A stretch of DNA of 45,930 bases from Isotricha intestinalis (Eukaryota > Ciliophora > Litostomatea > Vestibuliferida > Isotrichidae). A model generated the notes under the pieces. That model ran no database searches. It saw only the letters and a program-made list of their open reading frames with translations, and was not told the origin of the DNA. The DNA lies in NCBI GenBank assembly GCA_023807065.1, contig JAJJLU010000436.1, forward strand, positions 1 to 45,930, given 5' to 3'. Of the stretch, positions 1 to 9,713 are shown piece by piece (position 1 is the stretch's first letter; each line of letters starts with the position of its first letter). The position numbers were made by a program, and so were the translations under genes.

Positions 1-20
1 CCCAATCCCCAATCCCCAAT
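1..20. repeat. Telomere-like repeat, CCCCAAT units
   Basis: The window begins with a partial and two full copies of the 7-nt unit CCCCAAT, C-strand reading inward, as expected for the left end of a linear chromosome. The complementary G-strand is TTGGGGA, one base longer than the Tetrahymena-type TTGGGG repeat. Only about three units are present, so the array is short or truncated by assembly. The sequence becomes ordinary AT-rich DNA directly after it. Confidence 0.75.
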
Positions 21-260
21 TTGGAAAAAAAATTGAATAATTTTTCAATATTTATTTTCATTAAATATTAACTGTTTTTAATCTTAATTAATAATAATTA
101 AAAATTATTTTCTCAAAAAAAAAAATTAAAATTAAAATATTATTTATAAAAAAATTATTATATATATAAAATAGATTCATATAATTGATAATTGAAAAAT
201 AAATCACATATTATTTTCATTTTAAATAAAAATAATATTTTCTAATAATTCATAATATTC

Positions 261-1691
261 TCATTTTGATAAAACAAAATAAACACAGAATTTGTTACCA
301 TATTGTTTACTTGATATTCCAATAAATTTAACATTAGGATTTAATAAATCTTTTCTTTTTTGTCCAGGTTTAATCCAAACATCATCAACAATAGATAATA
401 AAACACATAATTCAGGATCATTTACTAAGCTTTTCCAATAGGAAATAATATTATCATTATTTATAGTTAAAATTTTTTCTTTCATAAAATTTGGACTTTT
501 CATTTGTTCTTCATTTTCTGGAACAGAAATACAAATATCATTTTTTAATATTAAAGGATTAACAGAATGACTTTCATTTAAAATTTCTGCTGCTTCTAAA
601 AATGCTGGAATTCCTGTACATAAAGCAACTTTTAATTTCCCTTTATAAATTAATCTTCCACGTTTATCTGTTATTATATTCTCAATTGAATTTTTTATTA
701 TATTTGAATATTCTTTTGGATTTTTTCTTATAATATTTATTATTTCTAAAACTTTTAAATTAAATTCATTATAAAAATATTTATTTTCTTCATCTTTTAT
801 TTCATAATCTTTTTTATGAAATTTTTTTAAATAATTATAAATTTTTTCAAGACGAAGGAAATTATTATCTTCATTATTATGATTTAAATTTAAAGGATAT
901 TTTTCATATAAAAAATTTTCTATAAAATAAGTTAAATTTTTTGGTATTTCATAATTAAATTCTTGAATTCTTTTTTTATCTATATAATTATCAATTAAAA
1001 TATTAAATATTTTTTTTTGATATTCTGCTGTTTCTTCAAATTTTCTGAAAATTTCTTTTATTTCTAATATTTTTTTTTCAATATCATCAATACAATTAAA
1101 AATATATTTTTTTAAATTTTTATAATTATTTTCAATTTTTTTCTCATTGAATTTAATTGAACATTTTTGATATATTTTTGGTAAAAAATCAACACTATGT
1201 TTTTTTTCATGTTCATCACAACAAAACATACAAAGTCCTTTATTACATTCTTTACAAAAAGAACAAAATTTTTGATTATGTTTATGACAAGTTATATCAA
1301 ATTGAATAGTTTGAATAATTGAATGATTATATAATGAATTATCATATTTTTTACAATTTTTACATAAAATTTTATTACAATCAAAACAAAAATAAAAAGG
1401 AATTTTTGAAGAATCTTTTAATGCTTTACAATTTCTACAAGTCAAATTTTCCATGTTGAAATTATGGTGCTTTGATATAAATTCTTTAACTTTAACATCT
1501 GTAACATGCTCATTTTCACATTTACATCTTACATAAACTTCATTATTTTTATAGAAAATTTCTAAAAAAGGAATTTTTGGACATTCTGAACATCTTATAA
1601 ATAATTTTGGTTCTTTTTGTTGTTTAATTCTACCTGAAAAAGATTGCATTATTACTGAATGTTGTTCTCTTAAGACTTCCAATTTCATCAT
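261..1691 (-). CDS. B-box-like zinc-finger protein with C-terminal CAP/SCP domain
   Basis: A 476-residue protein whose stop (TGA) lies about 240 bp from the telomere-like end. The N-terminal 175 residues are rich in Cys/His pairs: CxxC near 34-37, several CxxC pairs near 85-120, and a B-box-like C-H-C-C-C-C-H-H series near 134-166. Residues about 180-300 are charged and helical, likely coiled coil. The C-terminus, about 310-476, resembles the protist form of the CAP (SCP/Tpx-1/PR-1) domain, with a KNPKEY helix, a GIPAFLEAAEIL segment, and SIVDDVWI followed by a KRKDLLNPNVKFIGI strand. The His-Arg usual in the G-H-R-K-N position of this family is altered (GQKRKD here). No signal peptide is seen, so a cytosolic CAP protein is inferred. 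The start is the first of two adjacent ATGs. The CAP call is by motif only. Confidence 0.65.
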   Translation of the reverse strand: MMKLEVLREQHSVIMQSFSGRIKQQKEPKLFIRCSECPKIPFLEIFYKNNEVYVRCKCENEHVTDVKVKEFISKHHNFNMENLTCRNCKALKDSSKIPFYFCFDCNKILCKNCKKYDNSLYNHSIIQTIQFDITCHKHNQKFCSFCKECNKGLCMFCCDEHEKKHSVDFLPKIYQKCSIKFNEKKIENNYKNLKKYIFNCIDDIEKKILEIKEIFRKFEETAEYQKKIFNILIDNYIDKKRIQEFNYEIPKNLTYFIENFLYEKYPLNLNHNNEDNNFLRLEKIYNYLKKFHKKDYEIKDEENKYFYNEFNLKVLEIINIIRKNPKEYSNIIKNSIENIITDKRGRLIYKGKLKVALCTGIPAFLEAAEILNESHSVNPLILKNDICISVPENEEQMKSPNFMKEKILTINNDNIISYWKSLVNDPELCVLLSIVDDVWIKPGQKRKDLLNPNVKFIGISSKQYGNKFCVYFVLSK

Positions 1692-1924
1692 TTTATTTTA
1701 AAAGGGAATATTAATTTTTTAAACTTTTGAAAATTAAATAATTAAATAATTTATATATTAATTTCTTTAATTGATAAATAGGAATATTAAAGATAAATTT
1801 GATAATTGAAGAGAAATGAAGAATATGAGAATTATAGGGTTAAACTCTGAAAACAAGAAATTTTTTTATAATAATTTTTATTATGATATTTTTGAAAACT
1901 TTAATATGTTAAGAATAAAATAAT

Positions 1925-2575
1925 GAAGACAATATCACCTAAATTTAAGTAATATAAAATCACTATCTATATATCAATTTTATGTTTTAATCAATTTATC
2001 AATTTATCATTATATCCTTTTTTTCTCCTAAATATTTTAAATATGGAGTTATGAATCTTTTACAATAAACTGTTGAAATATCTTCAATCCTAATACTTCT
2101 TTAATTTTTATCATATATTGTTCATTTTTCATTGAATATATATATATTCATATTTTTCTTTAAATCTTAATAATCTTCATATTAAATAAGTATTATGAAT
2201 CTAGTTAATCTAAAACTATTTTTAATTTATTATTATTAGTTCTCATTTTAATTTTTTTAAGAGTTTTATCAATACTTTATTTATTCCATGATTTTTGAGC
2301 TATATGTTGTGAATTGATTTCACACCAAAATATCTTTTATTTAAAAATCAATTCCTTATAAAATATCACATAATTATTTATCAAATAATACCTATATTAT
2401 GATATTTCCTTTTATTTTCTATTATTCTAAATATTTATTTTTTTATTATAAGACATCCTTCTACATATATTCCATTCCATTATTACTATTTTATTTAATG
2501 GATTTAATAATTTAATTATTCCTTCTCATAATATTCTTAAATCAAAAAAATTTGTATCATAGTTAGTTATTTAGT
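1925..2575 (-). pseudogene. Old decayed second copy of the retroelement 3' part
   Basis: The + strand from about 1925 to 2575 runs parallel to about 2990-3740 of the longer element. Shared stretches include AAATTTAAGTAAT (1937 and 3008 areas), TTTATCATATATTGTT (2107 and 3195 areas), and the TTATAAGACATCCTTCT / TTACAGGATATCCTTCT pair. The order and orientation of the blocks are the same, so this is a partial copy of the segment downstream of the reverse-transcriptase YADD motif. No open frame survives. It is more degraded than the neighbouring copy, and it stops before the YADD region. Limits are approximate. Confidence 0.6.
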
Positions 2576-2821
2576 TTAATTCTGGCAAGCCGGTTTATAT
2601 TTTATATTAATTAAATAAAAAAAAAGAAGAAACTCCAACATTTTACTCATATTAATATTCCCCAAATCTTAAAAATATCATCTTATTCATCTTTATTATT
2701 ATATTCTCAAAATTTAATATATCATTCTATAATCAAATTTTTAATTTCTCTAATTCCTTTATTATCCTTTTTCTTTTCTTCTTTCTTTCCTCAATAATTC
2801 TTAGAATAATAAAAATATTCA

Positions 2822-4722
2822 ATGCTTTCTAATAAATTTAAATTTATTGTTTTCCTATCTAATACTTCTAATTCATTCTTTAATTTATTTCTTAATTATT
2901 TCATTATCTCACATTCATTTATAACATGTTTAATATTATTATATTCTTTCTTATATAATACACATTTCTTATATATATCTTCTCTAAAACATCATCTATC
3001 ACACATAAATTTAAGTAATAAAAAATCACCATCAACATATCAACTATATATTCTATCTTTTAATCTATTTCTAAATTTATCATTTATATTATATCTTTCT
3101 TTTTCTCCTAATTCTTTTAATCTTTTAATAATATATTTTTTATTATAAGCACTAGAAAGAATATCCTCTGTTTTTAATATTAGTTTTATTATTTTATCAT
3201 ATATTGTTAATTTTTCTTTAAAAATCTATTCATATTTCTCATTTAATTTTAATAATCTACATACTAAATAAGTCTCTAAATCTGGTAATCTTAATGTTAT
3301 TTTTATACTATTGTAGTTAGTTTTTATTGGTAATTTTAATAATTTCTTTATGTTTGTTAGCATTATTTTATCTATTCTATTAATCCAATATTTTTGATCT
3401 ATGAATGCTGGTAAATAATCTTGATTTATGAAAATATCAAATATTAACATAATTGATTTAACATTAAAATATGTTTTATTTAAAACATAATTTCTTGTAA
3501 AATATTCTCCTATCTTCTTATCAATATTACAAACATGTTTATTTATTTTCATTTTATTATTTATTGTTATATTCTTTTATTACAGGATATCCTTCTATTT
3601 CTATTCTATCTTCATTACCTTTTAATATCATTATTCCACTTTTCTTTTTATTTACCTTTATTTCATTTAATTCACTCCATTTCTCTATTTTTTTAATTAT
3701 AAATTGATTTATTCCTTCACATAATATACATAAATCATCAGCATAAGCTTATATTTCATATGAATTTTGATTTAATTCTTTAATTAAATCATTTAAATTA
3801 AATAACATAAGAGAAATTAATCTTCCTTGTAATACTCCATTATTCACATTAATACATATATTATTATTAACTTTTGAATATAATAATTTTATACTTCCTA
3901 TTATATCTTCTGAAATTCCTTGTTCTATTAATTTATTAAATAATCTTTTATGAACTACTTTATCATAAGCATTTTTTAAATCTATAAATACTAAATATTT
4001 AGTGAATAATTTTTTTCTTTTTTTAAATCACTCACTCTTTGTCTTAATTTTAATAAATTTATTTCTATTCCATATTCTCTTATAAATCCTATTTGTTTAT
4101 CATATAATATTTTTTTTTCATTAATTTCATTCATTAATCTTGTTAATATAGCTGATTCTATTAATTTCATAAAGATGCTAGATATAGCAATCTCCTACTT
4201 CATCTGCTTTTTTTATTTATTCAAAATAATCTACTAGTTGTTATTTCTTCTGGAATTAATCCAGGAATTAAATATTTATTTAATATTATTTTTAAATCTT
4301 CAATTTCTTTAAAACACTTCTAATAAATTTTCCAGGAATTAAATCCCAACTTGTTGCTTTATTTTTAACTATATTTTTACATTCATATATTATATCTTCT
4401 TTTGTAATATTAATTACTTTATTATTTATATCAAAATAATATTCTTTATATCCTTTATCTCCTAATAAATCTTTATATTTTTTTATTATTTCTTCATTTA
4501 TTTCCTTTTTATTTAAAGTTATTTTCATATTATCATTATTAATTATTTTTAAATTTTTTAATACATCTGTATTATATTTATACAGTATAAAATCTTAAAA
4601 AGTATTCTTTTACATTATTTTTAATTCTTAACTCAAGTAAATTTTTAAGAAATACCTGCCAATTTTCTGTTTTATGTTTATGAATTAATTTTCTTAATCC
4701 AATAAAATCTCCTTTCTTTTGC
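2822..4722 (-). pseudogene. Decayed non-LTR (LINE-type) retroelement, reverse transcriptase
   Basis: Read on the minus strand in shifting frames, this stretch gives the ordered motifs of a non-LTR reverse transcriptase: NKATSWDLIPGKF (about 4330-4380), KLIESAILTRL and QIGFIREYG (about 4070-4180), motif A VFIDLKNAYDKVVHKRLFNK (about 3930-4000), motif B NGVLQGRLISLMLFNL (about 3800-3850), motif C AYADDLCIL (about 3727-3750) and a KVNKKKSGI segment. A thumb-like part follows at 3226-3552 (LPDLETYLVCRLLKL), then a C-terminal Cys/His cluster near 2900-3005. Frameshifts and stops are frequent, including a TAA just before AYADD. It is therefore inactive. No endonuclease domain is present, because the copy is 5' truncated next to the tRNA gene at 4738-4809. 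Confidence 0.8.
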
Positions 4723-4728
4723 AAAAAA
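4723..4728 (-). terminator. RNA polymerase III T-run terminator of the tRNA gene
   Basis: Six T residues on the minus strand, nine bases beyond the tRNA discriminator base, match a Pol III termination signal. Beyond this point the coding-like sequence of the retroelement begins. Confidence 0.6.
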
Positions 4729-4737
4729 TTTGTATTA

Positions 4738-4809
4738 TATCTTGCCCAGGATTCGAACCTAGAGCCTTCAGATTGGTAGTCTGATGCGCCTCCGTTGCGC
4801 CAGCAAGAC
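4738..4809 (-). tRNA. tRNA with anticodon ACC (Gly by anticodon; body resembles tRNA-Trp)
   Basis: A full cloverleaf of 72 nt can be drawn on the minus strand. The acceptor is GTCTTGC with GCAAGAT (one G-T pair) plus discriminator A. The D arm is GCGC-AACGGAG-GCGC. The anticodon stem is TCAGA/TCTGA closing the 7-nt loop CTACCAA. The variable loop is AGGCT, and the T arm is CTAGG-TTCGAAT-CCTGG. The B box GGTTCGAAT is intact. Positions 34-36 read ACC, which would decode GGY Gly codons. The D arm and anticodon stem look like eukaryotic tRNA-Trp, whose loop would carry CCA one base later. There is no intron and no encoded CCA. The identity (Gly, or a Trp-derived variant) is unresolved. Confidence 0.85.
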
Positions 4810-4814
4810 CTCAT

Positions 4815-6033
4815 TTAATATTTTAATTTGGGATTTATTTAAAATATATTTTTAATTTATAAATTTTTATTATATTAATTTTTATGTGATCATAAAAAGA
4901 ATGAAGAAGATTAATATCAAAAAATAAATGATACTAACAATTAAAAGAATATGAAATATAGAATCTAGTTTAAAAGAATAGATTCTTTCTTTTTTGCCAA
5001 AAGAAAATAATTTAAGGAAATATAACAAATAAAACAATTAATTTCTTTAAAGAAGATTAATATTAATTTAATAAAACTTTATTAATAAATAAAGATAAGT
5101 TGATGGGTATGAATGGTTAAAAATATTATTTAATTGAATCTTTTTATTTACTCCTTGAAAAATACCATGACTAATTTTTTTATATTTTTCATTATAGATA
5201 TTAAGGATTTCAGTTAATTCAAGATATATAAAGAAATAGTTTCAGATATATTCTAATTTATTATTCACTATTTCTTTATTTTATTTTTTGATTTCTATTT
5301 CTAATTTAGCAAAAACTACATTAATTTTTTTATTTATTGTAATTAATTCTTTTATTGAAATAAAAAATTCTTTTGATATCAAAATATAAAACATATTTTT
5401 GTTGAATTTTTGTAAGATTTAATATATGACTTTTTGTTTCATTTTTGATGTTAAAATAAATTAAGTTATTTTCTTAATGTTAAAAATTATAATATTAAAA
5501 TTATTATTGAATTAATAATAAATATTTTTTATTAATTGAGACCCATTCTGATGTATACGGCCATCCCTCTTATACAAAGGGAGTTGGTTTGGATTAGGTA
5601 GGAACTTCAAAGAAGAACTAAATATGACATCAAAGAAATAGTTTATCACACTTTAATTTTTATTAAATTAGATTTTTTTGATTAATATTATTTAAACAAT
5701 TCATATTCCCCCAAAAAGGATGAATCTTAAATCTTTTTCAAATTTTAATTAGTCATGACAATAAATAAAATAATAAAGAATACATCTAAATCATTAAAAA
5801 AATTTTAATTCCTTCAACAAAATAATAAAAATCAAATTATCTTTTCAAAATTGTGAATATGTCATTAAGTAATTAAATCACAAATTTTAATTATTAAATG
5901 ATTTTTGAATGAAAAAGATAATGAAAAATTTTGCTTATTATATCTAAATCTAATAATATTAAAGTATTTTTATATAATTATATTTGAATTTAATTTATAG
6001 TAAATAATGTATTAATTTTAAGAAACCTAAAAA
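4815..6033. other. Spacer with a G+C-rich island and a faint decayed reading frame
   Basis: There is no intact gene in these 1.2 kb. Two things stand out: a compact island near 5548-5620 (listed separately), and 5130-5390, where the minus strand gives long coding-like pieces interrupted by stops (for example SIKELITINKKINVVFAKLE), suggesting an unidentified gene relic. The rest is AT-rich with homopolymer runs. Confidence 0.5.
5548..5620. ncRNA. Candidate structured RNA or relic: G+C-rich island
   Basis: About 70 bp with close to half G+C sits in spacer of roughly 15-20% G+C. It contains ACGGCCAT, reminiscent of the 5' part of 5S rRNA, and a TCCCT-AGGGA hairpin over a TTATACAA-type loop. The rest does not match 5S rRNA, tRNA, or the core motifs of U1, U2, U4, U5 or U6 that I checked by eye. 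No long open frame explains it. Strand and boundaries are unknown. Confidence 0.3.
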
Positions 6034-7383
6034 ATGGGGAATTTTTTTTTTTATTCAACAAAAAAGCAACATCCTCCTTCCACCAAAGATTCAATAATTT
6101 CTTTAAATAAAGAATATAACTCTTTAAATGTTAATATCATATTTTTTGATGAAAAAATAAATAAATCAAAAAAAATCCATAATTATTTCCTTATAATTAA
6201 GAAAAGAGTAAAAGGGGCTGTTTTTGGTACTGATGATATTGAAACTTTTAAAAAGATTTTATCATTAATTGAATTTTGTCAGGAACCTCCTCCTTTTATT
6301 TTAATAACTTCTGGTTCTGGAGCTGAAAAACTTTTGCCTTTTTGTAACCAAAAAATATATTTTTATGATATTTTAATTTTTTCAACAAATATTGAAAAAT
6401 ATGAATATCTTAGTAATGAATATTCAAAAATAAAAATCATTGAAGGAAATTCTTTTGATATTATTTTAAATTTTCTTAAAAAAAAGAATTATGAAATTGC
6501 TCAAAGCAATGTAGATTCTATTCATTTAAAATCAGAAATACTAATAACAATGAATGAATATGAGGATTATTATTATCAATTTCATAAATTATTAGCAGAT
6601 TATTATAATGATAATAATAAAATTCCTTCTTTATCTGAATCAGATAGAAATAATTTTTTAAATCAAATTAATTCCTTAACCGATATTAGTTCAAAGAGAA
6701 AAAAAGAAGTAAAAAAAGAATTAGATCTAATAAAAAATGATAATGAATTTATTGAAACAATAATTAAAGCATATACAAAAGAAACATCCCTTTGCTATTC
6801 AATGAATAAATTTTTACGTTTATTGAATCCAAATGATTATTTGAATATAAAGGCATATTCTGGTATCTTTATGTATTCTATTTATAAATATGTAAAAGAT
6901 AATCCTTCAAAAAAAGCAAATGAAAAACAGTTTAGAAGAGCAGTGGCTTTGAAAAAAGCAGATTTATATTTATATAAAATTTGTGAAGGTGATATAATAT
7001 GTTTACCAGGATTTACTTCTACAAGTACAGAATTATTAACTGAAAGACTTAGAGGATATTTAGGATTCACTTTTAATGATAATAATAAAAATATTTATGA
7101 ATATGTTGACATGATAATAAATAATAATGATAATTCAAAGAATTATGAAACTATTGCAGTTAATATTACTTCTATTTCAACTCAACAATCTGAAAAAGAA
7201 AGACTTTTTCTTCCTTTTTCATTTTTTAGAATTATAAAAGTAATTATTAAAAAAGGGGAAAAAAATGACCCTCATCAAATCATATTAGAAATTATAAACA
7301 AAAAATATAACATTGAATCAAAAATTAAACAAGGACAAAAAGCTTATTATGATAAACAATCTAATTGTATTTTAACAAAATAA
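6034..7383 (+). CDS. ADP-ribosyltransferase-like protein (R-S-E type) with N-terminal alpha/beta domain
   Basis: A 449-residue protein. Residues about 245-420 match the layout of arginine-type mono-ADP-ribosyltransferases (NAD+ to protein ADP-ribose transfer): a helix with YTKETSLCYSMNKFLR (247-262), Arg at 301/302, the S-motif FTSTS (327-331), and the E-x-E signature E387-K-E389 followed by LFLPFSFFRI. All three R, S and E elements are present, so activity is plausible. Residues about 31-150 form alternating strands and helices (NVNIIFFDE, KGAVFGTDD, PPFILITSGSG, YDILIFST, KIKIIEG), a Rossmann- or receiver-like fold I cannot name. About 160-240 is a charged helical linker. The start MGN could allow N-myristoylation, though residue 6 is not Ser/Thr. 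No signal peptide, so an intracellular enzyme is inferred. Confidence 0.65.
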   Translation: MGNFFFYSTKKQHPPSTKDSIISLNKEYNSLNVNIIFFDEKINKSKKIHNYFLIIKKRVKGAVFGTDDIETFKKILSLIEFCQEPPPFILITSGSGAEKLLPFCNQKIYFYDILIFSTNIEKYEYLSNEYSKIKIIEGNSFDIILNFLKKKNYEIAQSNVDSIHLKSEILITMNEYEDYYYQFHKLLADYYNDNNKIPSLSESDRNNFLNQINSLTDISSKRKKEVKKELDLIKNDNEFIETIIKAYTKETSLCYSMNKFLRLLNPNDYLNIKAYSGIFMYSIYKYVKDNPSKKANEKQFRRAVALKKADLYLYKICEGDIICLPGFTSTSTELLTERLRGYLGFTFNDNNKNIYEYVDMIINNNDNSKNYETIAVNITSISTQQSEKERLFLPFSFFRIIKVIIKKGEKNDPHQIILEIINKKYNIESKIKQGQKAYYDKQSNCILTK

Positions 7384-9713
7384 TTTAAAAAATTAAAGTA
7401 ATTCATATTAAGTTTAATATCATTTGAGAATTTTTTTTAAAAACAACTTAATTAAAAAAAAAAAAATAAATCAAACTCCAATTTCCAATCATAAAAATGT
7501 AATATTTAATCATTTTTTTTTAAAAGGTAAATTCAAAAAATTAAAGTAATTATTTTTTGTTAAAAAATAAAGTTATTGTTGATGAAGGAAATTGAATTCA
7601 ATAAGTATTTTAACCCTTTCCAGAATGTAAATATAAGTCAATTAACTAAATTTAAAATACTTACTTTGATAAAAACATTAATGACATATTATTTGAAAAG
7701 ATAAGGTTTCAAAAATTATGGAAAAATAATTGAAATTATAGTTTGAACATTAAAAAATATTTATTTCATCATCATAATAGAAATAAGACTTACACATAAT
7801 GTAAGTAAATAATTTTTAAGATATATTTAAAATAATATTATAGTATAAACATATTATTTTAAGAATTATGTAATTGAATTTGTATATCTATATTTATTTT
7901 TATATATGAGGTAAACATTATAATAGAAAAAATGAATTTAAAATAATAAATAGTTTTTATATAAGAAGATTTATGAAAGAAAAAAATTTCAATGAGGAAA
8001 ATTATAAGATAGCTTCATGGTTCATAAAGTCATTTTTCAAAAATTAATATATTAAAGTTATCCCTATATAAAACATTGAAATTAACCAGAAATACAAATT
8101 AGAATTAACTAAAAGATCAGTTCCTTCGAATAATAACTTTTATCATTTAAAATTCAATAGATTAAAAATATTATTTAGAATAATTTTTGAAAGAATAGAT
8201 TATTCATTATAAAATTTCAATGAAAAAATTAATTATAAATTACTCTTTCTGTTATTTTAAATAAATATCTCAATGAATAAAATATTTTGAGTAAATATTT
8301 ATCACAATATTTTTTTACCCTAAGAAAGATTAAACTGTTTTCTTTTAACTTAAAATTTGAATAATATAAAACTATTCTTGACAATAAATGTTTTAATTAA
8401 ATCTTAAAAAATAGCAATATAAATTAATATCAATAATAATTTTTAAAAACCAATTAAAATAATCTTTATCATTTTTATCCTAATAAAAAATTTGTGGGAT
8501 TAATTCATCATTATTTACATTTAGTTTATATAAGGAATATATATATTCATATGAAATGGAAGTTTATATTTAATTTGATAATAATTTCTCATCCTATCCT
8601 CTTATTATATATTTGTTCATTTTCTTTAGCAGGTTAATCAATAAAAATTGTTCTATGGCAAATTGAACAAATTTTAATTTTCTAGGTTATGAATATAATA
8701 ATTAACATAAATTTTTTTTTCTATTGTTACAAATAATCTCATTTTCTTTTGATTTAAATTTTTAGTGATTAATTGCTTTATTTGATTGAGGTTCAAATGA
8801 TTTTATATATAAATGATAATTTAAAATATAATTACTTTGATTTGATGAATCATTAATTAATTTTTTTTCAATAATTATCTTTGTTTTCATTTAGAATATG
8901 ATTAAAAAGATAAAAAATTCTTCAATATTTTTAACAATTGATATTTTTGTATAAATTTTATAAAATATTTTTGAGATAAACATAATTTTCAATTTTGTTT
9001 TTTATTTTTTTATTTTTTTTTTTTTGAGTTAATTTTTTTTAATGTGTTGATATTTTTAAGAAATAATTAATTGTTTTATTAAGTCTGAAATAATCTCATA
9101 TCTTTTATTTAATATATATTTTTTGTTCTTTATTTCCTGTTTTAAAAAATTCATAATAACAAAGTTATATATTAGTAATCTTCAGTTTTTTTATAATCTT
9201 GAAAAAGAGTATTATGAATTGAACAATATTTATTTTTTTATTCTATTCTTCTTATTCATATCCCTTAGAATTTAAATCAGAAGTATTATTTAGAGAAAAT
9301 TATAACTTACTTTTATTTTCTTCATCTTTAACTTCCTCAAAATCGTTTAAAAATATATTTGAATAAGAATTTGTTATATCTTATGAAAATAGTAAAAGCT
9401 ATGATTTAATTTCATTTTCTTTTCTTTCAAAAAATATTATTCACAATCATTACATTTCTAATATTTAAAATACATTTAACAACTTAAAAAACATTTGATA
9501 ATGATTCAATAAAAAAAGTAATGATTAAATTATTATAATACATTTTTAAAAATGTTTTAAGAGTCAAAAAGACTTCATTTTTTCTTTTTTTATTTCTACT
9601 TAATAATATTTTAGACTTTAAAATTTTCAGAGTTTTTCAATAAATTCCAAAGATTAATAAATTATCTCAATTAGAATAAATATTATAATATATAAAAAAT
9701 TTTAATAAAAAAA
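7384..9713. other. Long AT-rich spacer with a faint Cys-rich relic
   Basis: There is no intact gene in 2.3 kb. On the minus strand near 9230-9480, a stop-riddled frame reads MYFKY.KCNDCE.YFLKEKK followed by LNHSF. This resembles the FCFDCNKILCKNCKK...LYNHS part of the zinc-finger/CAP protein at 261-1691, so a relic of a related B-box-type gene is possible. The remainder is low-complexity A/T sequence with no support for genes. Confidence 0.4.

Noticed and set aside
2822..3148. 108-codon + strand open frame
   Set aside because: It is the antisense of the decayed retroelement; composition is Leu/Phe/Ser-rich as expected for a shadow.
2822..4722. TGA codons at positions where Trp would suit in the retroelement (for example before YVDGDF), hinting at TGA = Trp
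   Set aside because: Intact genes use TGG for Trp and several end in TGA; the element also carries TAA stops and frameshifts, so decay explains the TGAs.
4578..4814. 78-codon minus-strand frame across the tRNA
   Set aside because: Its first half is the tRNA gene read as protein; the second half is retroelement sequence.
5548..5620. 5S rRNA gene
   Set aside because: Only ACGGCCAT fits; the rest lacks the 5S internal control region and there is no pairing 3' end at about 120 nt.
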